Source: Cloacimonetes bacterium TCS60
GTDB lineage: Bacteria; Cloacimonadota; Cloacimonadia; JGIOTU-2
Length of the DNA stretch: 6,813 nucleotides
Direction: 5' to 3'
Assembly: GCA_001577135.1 (NCBI GenBank)
Contig: LSCK01000077.1
Span: 1-6,813 of the forward strand
Shown here one piece after another: positions 1 through 6,534 of this stretch (position 1 is its first letter; every line of letters starts with the position of its first letter). A program made the translations under genes and the position numbers. Below the pieces are notes generated by a model. That model made no database searches. It worked only from the letters and a program-made list of their open reading frames with translations, and was not told the DNA's origin.

Positions 1-468
1 ATGTTCTGTCTCTCCAAAGGGCTATCAGCACCAGTTGGTTCTTTGCTGGTAGGAGGTAGTGACTTTATCAAAAAAGCGCGTAAGCTTAGAAAGATAATGG
101 GGGGAGGAATGAGACAGGCTGGTATCATCGCAGCAGCTGGAATTGTAGCATTGGAGAAAATGACTACCAGATTGAAAGCTGATCATGAGAAAGCACAAAT
201 TTTAGCTGAGGCCTTTAATAGAACGGAAATTTTTTATGTTGATATGGATAACGTCATGATAAATATGTTCTTTGTAAAGCTGCAAAATCAGTATAAAGTT
301 GGCAATATCGAAAAATTTGTAGATCTGTTAAAGGGAGAACGAATTTTAACTTACCCGCCGGAACATAATTCTTTACGTTTTGTAACCCATCAAGGGATAC
401 GGGAGGCGGATGTTGATTATATTATAAAAAAATTGCCAAAATTGGTAGGTGAATTTAAAAGAATTTAA
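1..468 (+). CDS. ltaE: Low-specificity L-threonine aldolase, C-terminal part (5' end outside window)
   Basis: Threonine aldolases are cytoplasmic fold-type I PLP enzymes that reversibly cleave L-threonine or L-allo-threonine to glycine and acetaldehyde. The visible 155 residues match the second half of the family. CLSKGLSAPVGS (3-14) holds the PLP-binding lysine (K6). It is followed by the glycine-rich GGGMRQAG (34-41), with R38, and then a helical AAAGIVALEKM stretch. Near the C-terminus SLRFVTH (124-130) carries the conserved arginine (R126) expected to hold the substrate carboxylate. Whole enzymes are about 330-345 residues with the lysine near residue 200, so roughly 190 residues lie upstream of base 1. 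The ATG at base 1 is an internal methionine, not the start. The stop overlaps the convergent barrel gene by 4 nt, leaving no room for a terminator between them. The family assignment is strong. Substrate preference (L versus allo) cannot be read from this part. Confidence 0.93.
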   Translation: MFCLSKGLSAPVGSLLVGGSDFIKKARKLRKIMGGGMRQAGIIAAAGIVALEKMTTRLKADHEKAQILAEAFNRTEIFYVDMDNVMINMFFVKLQNQYKVGNIEKFVDLLKGERILTYPPEHNSLRFVTHQGIREADVDYIIKKLPKLVGEFKRI

Positions 469-1766
469 AATTTTAATATTAGATCAGCAGCTAAACCAAC
501 TCCGGTACTTCCATAAAAGGGGCTTGTATAATGACGTCCAGCCCAGTTAAATTCAAAAGCACCAATTTCGAAACCAGTTCCTAAAGAAAAATGCGTGCCC
601 TCTAATCCACCAAAACCAAAACCAGCTCTCACAGGAAGCCAATCGTTCGCATACCACTCAGCTCCGAGTGAAATCTTTGGTTTAGTTGAAGTAAAAACAC
701 TCTTTTCAAATCCCTGTATATAATCAATGAAAATCTGGAGGGGAGCAAGCTTGTAACTAGCGCTAAGATGCATTTCTAAAGGGATATCCTGTTCAAAACT
801 GGAAATTGAGTAAGTAGTATCGACAACTAAAGAGTCGTCCCATGTATTGATGTTTATAGTGTCAGAATAAAGTTCTGTGTGAATAAGTTTGCAGTCCCCA
901 TCCCACTTAATTTTTCCAAAGAGATTCCGCAGGGTTAGTCCAACTGAAAGTTTTTCATTAATGGGAGAAAAAAGGCTGATATCACTCCTAAACCCAGTAC
1001 CATTTATCTTACCGTTAAATTCTAAATCGCCACCCACAGTATCAATACCGGCAGATTTTAAGGTTATATCATTTGTAATGGAAGCATAGCCATTGTTGTT
1101 AACTACGAATTCTGAAGTTATCTGATCAACTTTGGCGTAGCCGAGCCCTAAAATGTATCCAACATTAATTCCACCATAAATCGGAGGATAATAGTTTTCA
1201 TAGAATGGTAGGAGCTTTTCTGGATGCAGATTGGTTCCGAATCCTACCTTTGGTTCAATATAACTGACTATTTTCACATCAGCATCAGAAAAATCAAATT
1301 GTTGTTCTATTTCATTACCAAAAAGTAAAAGATGGAATAGATCCTTGGGAAGATTAAAGTAGCCTGCATTTTGCTGTTTTACAACAAATCCGATTTTTCC
1401 TATGGAAAAGGATGTAATGGGTACACATGCTTGTGTATTCCCAATCAGTTGAAAACCCGAGCTAGGAATGTTATCGTAAATATCCGATTTTTCGGAATGC
1501 GACAAGGAATCGCCAACAGTTTCATTATATTTACCAAGAGATATGGAGTTGTTATATACTCTACTATCTAAATGCAAGAGGTTAAATGTGAGATGAGTTT
1601 CTTCTAATCCCAAACGGGCAGAATTCCAATTTACAGCATGGAATCCACTTACCTTGGAATGATAAGCATCACCCAGAGATAAAGATTTAGCATTTCCGAA
1701 ACCATCAGCTACAGCACAGGTTATAAACAGAATAAAAATTATCGATAGAATTGATATTTTTTTCAT
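465..1766 (-). CDS. Outer-membrane beta-barrel protein, PorV/OmpP1-like (function unknown)
   Basis: A complete 433-residue exported protein. Residues 1-20 form a Sec signal peptide (KK, then a hydrophobic core, AVA just before D21). C17 is preceded by Thr and is a poor lipobox, so signal peptidase I cleavage is more likely. Just after the signal come SLSLGDAYHSKVSGFHAVNWNSARLGL features (28-54), resembling the LG-x-A ... WNPA signature of PorV, OmpP1/FadL-like and DUF5723-type barrels. The rest alternates hydrophobic and polar residues in strand-like stretches rich in G, Y, W and F. It ends GVGLAADLILKF with a C-terminal Phe, as expected for BAM-inserted barrels. The start is supported by GGAGG six nt upstream of the ATG. 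It lies 1 nt after the lipoprotein gene, so the two are co-transcribed and probably act together. Secretion accessory, transport or surface anchoring are all possible; the exact family is not certain. Confidence 0.88.
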   Translation of the reverse strand: MKKISILSIIFILFITCAVADGFGNAKSLSLGDAYHSKVSGFHAVNWNSARLGLEETHLTFNLLHLDSRVYNNSISLGKYNETVGDSLSHSEKSDIYDNIPSSGFQLIGNTQACVPITSFSIGKIGFVVKQQNAGYFNLPKDLFHLLLFGNEIEQQFDFSDADVKIVSYIEPKVGFGTNLHPEKLLPFYENYYPPIYGGINVGYILGLGYAKVDQITSEFVVNNNGYASITNDITLKSAGIDTVGGDLEFNGKINGTGFRSDISLFSPINEKLSVGLTLRNLFGKIKWDGDCKLIHTELYSDTININTWDDSLVVDTTYSISSFEQDIPLEMHLSASYKLAPLQIFIDYIQGFEKSVFTSTKPKISLGAEWYANDWLPVRAGFGFGGLEGTHFSLGTGFEIGAFEFNWAGRHYTSPFYGSTGVGLAADLILKF

Positions 1767-1767
1767 A

Positions 1768-4716
1768 TTATTCCTCCGTTAATCCCTCGTCAATATTAAC
1801 CCTAGCTTTTAGGGCTCCATTCACATTGATTTTGTCAGTGCCTTTAATATATACACTTTCATTATCTGAACCAATAATATCAAATTTAATGCCAAGATAC
1901 ACATCAGGATTTGTAAACATTGTCAGGTCACCATCTTCATGAGTTAAGGTAATTTCAATTTTACTGGTAGTAGGTTCACCGGAAGAATGGCTGGATGTAT
2001 CAATTTCAGCGGGATCCATTACAAGTGAATCGATCACAAGTCCGGGGGCGTTCCATACATTGAGTGAATCAGTTGCAAATTGCAAATAAGCTACTAACCC
2101 GAAAGGAAGTTTGTTCTCCAGGTTAATTGGAACCTGAACTGTTCTTAAGTTTTTTTCTATCTTTTCACACGCATCTTCTTCAATTTCTATATGGTGTAAG
2201 GAATCCATTTTTACATTTTGTTTGTCATTGATTACGAATTTTAGGGGGGTTCTTAACTCAAAATTACCTGTCACCGAATCGCTTGCTGTAACAGTACCAG
2301 TACCATTAATGGTTACTTTTACAGTGTCCACAAAGATGCTATCCGGTATGATGCTAAGGAAGTTTGATATATCTTTATAAAAAGTATTGTTTTGGTTGGG
2401 TAAAAGAGTTTCGTCTTGAATAAGAACAGATTCTGTTTGTCCGGTTTCTGTATTAAAGCCGTGAATAATTGTATTAAAAGTACTATTGAAATCCAGCCCG
2501 TTATAGATATCCATTTTTAATTCTGCATTAGTAAAGGTGAAAACATCATTCAGACTGTCAGGCAGGTCACCCAGATTAATTGATTTCTCCTGAGGATCTA
2601 CTTCAAAAACTTTATCATAGATAGTTCCCTTAACTTTTTTTAATAAAATTTCACCAATTTCAATATTAGCATTAATTTCATCGCTATAATGAAGTGTAAC
2701 GTTCTCGGACGTTGGTGTAGTGATTGCTTTATAGCAGTAATGTAATGAATCAATATTTTCCGCAGAGGTTTCGGATTCACCAATTGAATAACCAGCAAAA
2801 CTGATAATAGTATCTCCGGGGGCAGAGAGGGTTAGTGTGAGGGTATCACCCGATGCAGTAAAGATTTCATTAAAAGTAAGGCTAACATCAGTATCCACAG
2901 GTAAAAGTGGATTGGTCGTGATGGAAATATTAGCATCACAACTATCAATCTCGGCATATTGAATATCATATTCTCCGGTAGAATCAATTTCAGTGGCATC
3001 CGTATCTTCTATAGTAAAGCTTTGGAACTGGCCGGTAATTTCCTCAAATACAAAATTGCTTAATTGGATATTTGCTCTTACCGAATCATCTGATGAAATT
3101 GTGATCAATTCATCCGGAATAGTAGCTATCACTTCGTAGGAAACAATTTGATTTTCATCAATAACGACTTGATCCGGATTTTCACCGAATTGATAACCAC
3201 TAAAGTCATCATTGGTTAGGACCAATGGGTTAAGTTGATTGTCTTTAATCTGGTCAAAAGTGATCTCTAATTGCGGAGTGAAATCTAGTCCGCTTATATC
3301 AATAATAGCCTCTCCTGTACGGAATATTGCTTCCTCTAGTGTGATTTTGTCAGAAGCATCACTTAAGTCAAATTCATCATCAAGCTCAAAGGTATGATTC
3401 ACTCTTCCGGTTAACTCCTGGAACCACATCTCACCAATCTGGAAATCACACGAAACATATTGTGTGTTATTAATTTCAACAAAATTATCTGTAGCTTCAG
3501 TTACCACTTTGTATGTAAAATGGAGTGAATCTAGAGTGGATTTTGGCGAGGATTGAATTTCGTACCCTGATAAATCTAAGGTGATATTATTTTGGGGAGG
3601 AGTGTGTGTTATGAGTGTATCATACTGGAAAGGTTGACCCGAATCATCAAGAAGTTCAACGAATTCAAATCTGACAGTAGCATCCAGAGGTAAGTAATTA
3701 TTTATGTCGATATTTACTTGGCAAGAGTCAATTATTGCTGATTGGACAGAAACTTCATCATTAGCATCTTGTAATGAGACAGCCTTATCTTTTCGAATTG
3801 TTTCTGAAGGAAGCTTGGCGGAAGCTTCGGAAACAGTCATCTCGGAAACACTAAACTCAACATAAAAATTATCGCTTTCTGATACATCTATCGGCTGTCC
3901 ATTTGTTCCATCAGTAGTGAGTTTTACACGTAAATAGTTATTTTCATATACTTTTTTACCAGACAGGTTAAGCTCAATATGCTCTGTACTATTTGGATCA
4001 ATTATAGAATTGATTTCATGTATGATAATAGGATCATTTTCAGGATCAGGTTCTTCACCACTATAAATCTCAAATCTCATATAATGAGTAGAGTCTGCAG
4101 AACTCAAAGGAAGTTCTGTATTATTAGTAAAATCAATATAAGCAAAACCTGAATCAATGACTACATATTGGATATTTTCATTATCAAAAATATTAAAAGT
4201 TGTATCAATGGGAGGGAAATGATAAATTGGAGGAATTGGTTCGTCGTCAACAGGGCCTACTCCGGGTATCTGTGAACGAACGAATTCGAGTACTTGTACT
4301 TGACTGTAAGATTTACCTGTTTCATCAACTTCAATCTTATCAAGAGGATATTCAAAATATTCACTTTGCTCGGATATGCGTAATGAGTCCCCTACATCCA
4401 GGCTAAAATTTTCTTCCCTATCATTAATGCTCAGCTCATCTCCGATCAATTTGTTAAATGATTCTGAGGAGCCCTCTACACTTAATTTGTCCCCAACTCT
4501 TACAGTATCTAACGTATCTGTATAGGAAAATTTCATTGTATCATTATCACTAGCCAGGATATAATCATCAGTAGTGTCTGCCAGGTCTTTCACAAAATAG
4601 TCTTCATTAACTAAGGGTAAGACAAGCTCAACCTCCCATTCGGGAGCTTCTGGTTTTTTTATAGTACATGAAAAAAGAATAGAAATGGAAATGGCTAAGA
4701 TTAAAAATTTTTTCAT
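1768..4716 (-). CDS. Large repeat-built lipoprotein, 982 aa (function unknown)
   Basis: Not a gene I can name. Residues 1-16 are a lipoprotein signal (MKK, hydrophobic core) ending in lipobox L-F-S-C with C17 as the lipidated cysteine. The mature start (KKPEAPEWEVELVLPLVN, 20-37) resembles lipoproteins of FCB bacteria. Residues 74-124 are three 17-residue repeats in exact register. From about 187 to 950 I count six diverged modules of about 126-141 residues, each opening with a strand like I-D-x-x-N-x-LP followed by an aromatic strand; modules 2-3 and 4-5 look like a duplicated pair. The protein is acidic (many D/E), strand-rich and Thr/Ser-rich, with only five cysteines after C17 (332, 423, 593, 661, 850), consistent with stacked beta-sandwich domains. 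Start: AAGGAG five nt before ATG. The barrel gene follows after 1 nt. A surface or periplasmic structural or adhesive role is inference only. Confidence 0.9.
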   Translation of the reverse strand: MKKFLILAISISILFSCTIKKPEAPEWEVELVLPLVNEDYFVKDLADTTDDYILASDNDTMKFSYTDTLDTVRVGDKLSVEGSSESFNKLIGDELSINDREENFSLDVGDSLRISEQSEYFEYPLDKIEVDETGKSYSQVQVLEFVRSQIPGVGPVDDEPIPPIYHFPPIDTTFNIFDNENIQYVVIDSGFAYIDFTNNTELPLSSADSTHYMRFEIYSGEEPDPENDPIIIHEINSIIDPNSTEHIELNLSGKKVYENNYLRVKLTTDGTNGQPIDVSESDNFYVEFSVSEMTVSEASAKLPSETIRKDKAVSLQDANDEVSVQSAIIDSCQVNIDINNYLPLDATVRFEFVELLDDSGQPFQYDTLITHTPPQNNITLDLSGYEIQSSPKSTLDSLHFTYKVVTEATDNFVEINNTQYVSCDFQIGEMWFQELTGRVNHTFELDDEFDLSDASDKITLEEAIFRTGEAIIDISGLDFTPQLEITFDQIKDNQLNPLVLTNDDFSGYQFGENPDQVVIDENQIVSYEVIATIPDELITISSDDSVRANIQLSNFVFEEITGQFQSFTIEDTDATEIDSTGEYDIQYAEIDSCDANISITTNPLLPVDTDVSLTFNEIFTASGDTLTLTLSAPGDTIISFAGYSIGESETSAENIDSLHYCYKAITTPTSENVTLHYSDEINANIEIGEILLKKVKGTIYDKVFEVDPQEKSINLGDLPDSLNDVFTFTNAELKMDIYNGLDFNSTFNTIIHGFNTETGQTESVLIQDETLLPNQNNTFYKDISNFLSIIPDSIFVDTVKVTINGTGTVTASDSVTGNFELRTPLKFVINDKQNVKMDSLHHIEIEEDACEKIEKNLRTVQVPINLENKLPFGLVAYLQFATDSLNVWNAPGLVIDSLVMDPAEIDTSSHSSGEPTTSKIEITLTHEDGDLTMFTNPDVYLGIKFDIIGSDNESVYIKGTDKINVNGALKARVNIDEGLTEE
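1773..1777 (-). promoter_or_regulatory. Shine-Dalgarno for the barrel gene, inside the lipoprotein 3' end
   Basis: GGAGG on the minus strand lies six nt before the ATG at 1766-1764. It is made by the last codons of the lipoprotein gene (ACG GAG GAA then TAA), so ribosomes finishing the lipoprotein arrive at the barrel start. This decides the start of the barrel gene and suggests translational coupling. Confidence 0.85.
1867..4158 (-). repeat. Array of six diverged ~135-residue modules in the lipoprotein
   Basis: The signature strand (x-ID-x-x-x-x-I-x-I-x-N-x-LP-type) recurs near residues 187, 328, 463, 589, 728 and 857, giving steps of 141, 135, 126, 139 and 129. A second signature near the module joins (S-D-x-x-x-V-x-x-x-I-x-I-G-E-like) recurs near 281, 417, 543, 678 and 812. 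Modules 2 and 4 share IDSC, LP-x-D, GY-x-I, DSLH-[FY]-x-YK and IGE. Modules 3 and 5 share GLDF. The pattern of one hydrophobic strand, an LP turn and an aromatic strand fits a beta-sandwich domain, but no known fold is established. Confidence 0.7.
4345..4497 (-). repeat. Three tandem 17-residue repeats in the lipoprotein N-terminus
   Basis: Residues 74-90, 91-107 and 108-124 align without gaps. Each starts [VI]GD-x-L-[SR]-[VI] and has Phe at position 14 (F87, F104, F121). G75, G92 and G109 are exactly 17 apart, as are D76, D93, D110 and L78, L95, L112. The DNA copies have diverged, so the repeat is kept at protein level. A short beta-hairpin or beta-solenoid-like stack is possible, but three turns are few. 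Confidence 0.75.
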
Positions 4717-4721
4717 ATTTA

Positions 4722-4727
4722 CTCCTT
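4722..4727 (-). promoter_or_regulatory. Shine-Dalgarno for the lipoprotein gene
   Basis: AAGGAG on the minus strand, five nt before the ATG at 4716-4714. It fixes the start of the lipoprotein at the MKK that opens the signal peptide, and it contrasts with pdxA and rnhB, which have no comparable site. Confidence 0.85.
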
Positions 4728-4746
4728 ATCTTTTCACTTCAGGACT

Positions 4747-4830
4747 CTTGAATATTTGTAAAATTAATTAATTTTTATTCTAATTTAATATAATTTATGT
4801 CAAGTTTGTTGTGTGAATAAAATATTCAAG
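4747..4830. repeat. 11-bp perfect inverted repeat bracketing the candidate promoter
   Basis: CTTGAATATTT at 4747-4757 and its exact reverse complement AAATATTCAAG at 4820-4830, separated by 62 nt. One arm lies in the presumed 5' leader, the other about 16 nt upstream of the -35 word. They could be paired binding sites for a regulator, or a chance match in AT-rich DNA. The long spacer makes a terminator hairpin unlikely. Confidence 0.4.
4777..4803 (-). promoter_or_regulatory. Candidate sigma-70-type promoter for the lipoprotein-barrel operon
   Basis: On the minus strand a perfect TTGACA (4803-4798) is followed after 15 nt by TAGAAT (4782-4777), one mismatch from TATAAT. The 15-nt spacer is shorter than the optimal 17, and the surroundings are so AT-rich that -10-like words are common. 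A start near 4770 would give a leader of about 54 nt carrying the AAGGAG site. The position, right before a new gene pair and after the end of rnhB, favours a real promoter. Confidence 0.45.
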
Positions 4831-4893
4831 CAAGCTTTATAAAATTCATGAATGAAGAAAATCTAAAATTTGTAGTTAGGATTAGAAGAGACC

Positions 4894-5505
4894 TCATTCT
4901 AAATTTTTAATTGGTTTGAAGGATTTTCTGTGGATAGGACAGGGGCCGAGTTTTTTTACTGCTTCTTTATGCTGAGTAGTTGGATATCCTTTGTTTGATT
5001 TAAAACCATATCCGGGATATTTTTTTGAGTAATTTATCATCAAATTGTCACGATAAACTTTTGCTAAAATTGATGCTGCTGCTATACAGAAATATTTCTC
5101 ATCTCCTTTGATAATAGCTTTAGCTGGAACATCCACATCAATATTCGGGGATTTAGAGGGAAGAAATGGCCCATCTACAATTAAGAAATCACCCTGAGTG
5201 TTGAGCTTTTTCCATGACTTATGCATAGCCAGGAATGTGGCTTCTAGAATGTTGATATCATCAATTTTTTTGGGAGTAACCAGGGTAATTGCATAATCGA
5301 CTGCAGTTTTTTTTATTTTACGAAATAACAAAATACGTTGCTTAGGACTAACTTGCTTGGAATCATTTATGTTAGTAAACTTAAAAGATTTGGGCAAAAT
5401 AACAGCAGATGCTACCACTGGTCCGGCAATTGGACCTCTCCCAGCCTCATCAATACCAACGATTGCCTGCTTCCCGGGAAAAGAAGTGTATTCGGATTTG
5501 ATCAA
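4894..5505 (-). CDS. rnhB: Ribonuclease HII
   Basis: RNase HII cuts RNA in RNA-DNA hybrids and nicks 5' of single ribonucleotides misincorporated in DNA, starting ribonucleotide excision repair in the cytoplasm. All type 2 motifs are present: GIDEAGRG (17-24) with catalytic D19 and E20 and the GRG motif that senses the ribonucleotide; NDSKQ (47-51); VDG with D111; KGDEK with D135, followed by IAAASILAKVYRD (141-153); and NKGY with the conserved Tyr174. The end PIHRKSF (190-196) is typical. At 203 residues it is full length and intact. The start is TTG at 5505-5503: no ATG or GTG occurs between it and the catalytic motif, and no other usable start exists before the upstream in-frame stop at 5533-5535. 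The TTG overlaps the pdxA stop (TTGA) and no Shine-Dalgarno is visible, so translation probably depends on coupling to pdxA. Confidence 0.97.
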   Translation of the reverse strand: MIKSEYTSFPGKQAIVGIDEAGRGPIAGPVVASAVILPKSFKFTNINDSKQVSPKQRILLFRKIKKTAVDYAITLVTPKKIDDINILEATFLAMHKSWKKLNTQGDFLIVDGPFLPSKSPNIDVDVPAKAIIKGDEKYFCIAAASILAKVYRDNLMINYSKKYPGYGFKSNKGYPTTQHKEAVKKLGPCPIHRKSFKPIKNLE

Positions 5506-6443
5506 ATTAGTTTTATAGCAAGTTTGATAGCCTCAACTAAGCTACCGCAATTCGCTTTTTCTTTTCCGGCTATATCAAAGGCAGTTCCATGATCAACTGA
5601 GGTTCGTATAAAGGGTAAGCCCAAGGTCGTGTTAACTCCCTGTCCGAAGGTTAGCATTTTAAATGGTATAAGACCCTGGTCATGATAAGCAGATATAACG
5701 GCATCGAATTTCTGGTAGTTGCTAGCGAAAAAAGTATCTGCGGGAAATGGACCAGAAATGTTGATTCCATCATTTTTAAGATTATTTAATAAAGGCCTGA
5801 ACAATTTAATTTCCAAACTTCCAAAAATTCCGTCTTCACCGCTGTGTGGATTTATGCCCAGGAGAGCTAACTTTGGTTTGCGCTTCTGCTTGATCTTCCG
5901 AGTAAATTTATGGATGAGTTTTATCTTATTATAAATTCCATCATAATTTAATTTATTATCCAAATTCTTAATTGCAACGTGAGTAGTAAGTAGAGCCACG
6001 ATTATTTTCTTGCTGTAAAAACACATTACAAAATTACTGGTTCTAGATAATTTCGCAAAAAATTCAGTGTGTCCAATAAATTCTGATCTGGATTTCTGAA
6101 TATATTTTTTGCTTAAGGGAGCGGTTACAATGGCAGCGAGTTTATTTTGCATCGCATCTTTACCAGCATTTGCAATAGCATTATAAGCAGCTTTACCACT
6201 TGCTATGGAGGGCTCTCCCGGAATGAATTTAGTCTCATTTTCCAGGGGAAGTAGGTAGGTTGTATCCTTTTCTACAGCCTCGTCAACTGTGGAAATTGTT
6301 TTGGAGCGCGGTATGGAAAGCTGAGAGGGAAGATTGCCATATAGTATTATGGTAGCGTCTGGCTGGTATTTTTGGAGTGCATTTCTCGTAATTTCTGGGC
6401 CAATACCGGTTGGATCTCCCAGAGTTATGCCTATTCTTTTCAT
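5502..6443 (-). CDS. pdxA: 4-hydroxythreonine-4-phosphate dehydrogenase
   Basis: PdxA oxidises 4-phosphooxy-L-threonine with NAD(P)+; the product decarboxylates to 3-amino-2-oxopropyl phosphate, which PdxJ joins with deoxyxylulose 5-phosphate in the DXP-dependent route to vitamin B6. Numbering from MKRIG, motifs include GDPTGIGPE (9-17), VTAPLSK (106-112), GHTEFF (124-129), the three metal-binding histidines H155 (TTHVAIK), H200 (NPHSGEDG) and H254 (AYHDQG), and SVDHGTAFDIAGK (282-294). The protein is 313 residues against 329 in E. coli and looks complete. I place the start at ATG 6443-6441, directly before the family N-terminus. The open frame runs on to 6491, but that extension lies inside tRNA-Phe and cannot be real. 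No clear Shine-Dalgarno precedes the ATG. The gene overlaps rnhB by 4 nt at its end. Confidence 0.97.
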   Translation of the reverse strand: MKRIGITLGDPTGIGPEITRNALQKYQPDATIILYGNLPSQLSIPRSKTISTVDEAVEKDTTYLLPLENETKFIPGEPSIASGKAAYNAIANAGKDAMQNKLAAIVTAPLSKKYIQKSRSEFIGHTEFFAKLSRTSNFVMCFYSKKIIVALLTTHVAIKNLDNKLNYDGIYNKIKLIHKFTRKIKQKRKPKLALLGINPHSGEDGIFGSLEIKLFRPLLNNLKNDGINISGPFPADTFFASNYQKFDAVISAYHDQGLIPFKMLTFGQGVNTTLGLPFIRTSVDHGTAFDIAGKEKANCGSLVEAIKLAIKLI

Positions 6444-6461
6444 TTTAATGAGGTAGAAAAA

Positions 6462-6534
6462 TGCCGGGACGCGGAATCGAACCACGGACACAGGAATTTT
6501 CAGTCCCCTGCTCTACCGTCTGAGCTATCCCGGC
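6462..6534 (-). tRNA. tRNA-Phe (anticodon GAA)
   Basis: A 73-nt cloverleaf reads on the minus strand. The acceptor stem is GCCGGGA/TCCCGGC, perfectly paired, with discriminator A. The D stem is GCTC/GAGC with loop AGACGGTA. The anticodon stem is GGGGA/TTCCT with loop CTGAAAA, placing GAA at 6501-6499. The variable loop is GTGTC, and the T arm is CGTGG-TTCGATT-CCGCG. Several bases match known bacterial Phe identity positions (U20, G28-C42, G44, U45, U59, U60, A73). Pair 27-43 and pair 30-40 are G-U and 51-63 is U-G, so the stems are slightly loose but complete. CCA is not encoded: the discriminator is followed directly by TTTTTC, so a CCA-adding enzyme is required. pdxA starts 18 nt downstream. 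Confidence 0.97.

Larger units (their letters stand above)
4717..4893. other. Intergenic region between rnhB and the lipoprotein gene
   Basis: A 177-nt, very AT-rich gap. It holds the candidate promoter, the inverted repeat and the Shine-Dalgarno listed separately, plus a perfect 10-bp palindrome ATTCATGAAT at 4844-4853. I find no GC-rich hairpin followed by a T-run after the rnhB stop, so readthrough from pdxA-rnhB cannot be excluded. No coding frame here looks real. Confidence 0.7.

Noticed and set aside
1..3. ATG at base 1 as a true start of a short 155-aa protein
   Set aside because: The codons right after it encode the PLP-lysine motif found near residue 200 of threonine aldolases, so this is an internal Met of a gene cut by the window edge.
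889..1089. Rightward open frames inside the leftward genes (889-1089, 1371-1571, 1751-1942, 4200-4406, 5338-5592, 5719-5934, 6372-6614)
   Set aside because: They lie antisense to well-supported genes, show no recognisable domain, and their peptides have the mixed composition of shadow frames.
1867..4158. The repeated stretch as a CRISPR or DNA-level tandem repeat
   Set aside because: Repeats are visible only in the protein. The DNA copies are long, diverged and without constant spacers.
4844..4853. ATTCATGAAT palindrome as part of an rnhB terminator
   Set aside because: It is AT-rich, has a stem of only five pairs without a loop, and is not followed by a clear T-run in the leftward direction.
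6444..6491. N-terminal extension of pdxA (16 extra residues starting at 6491)
   Set aside because: The extension lies largely within tRNA-Phe, and family members begin directly at the MKRIGITLGDP-like sequence. The ATG at 6443 is the sound start.
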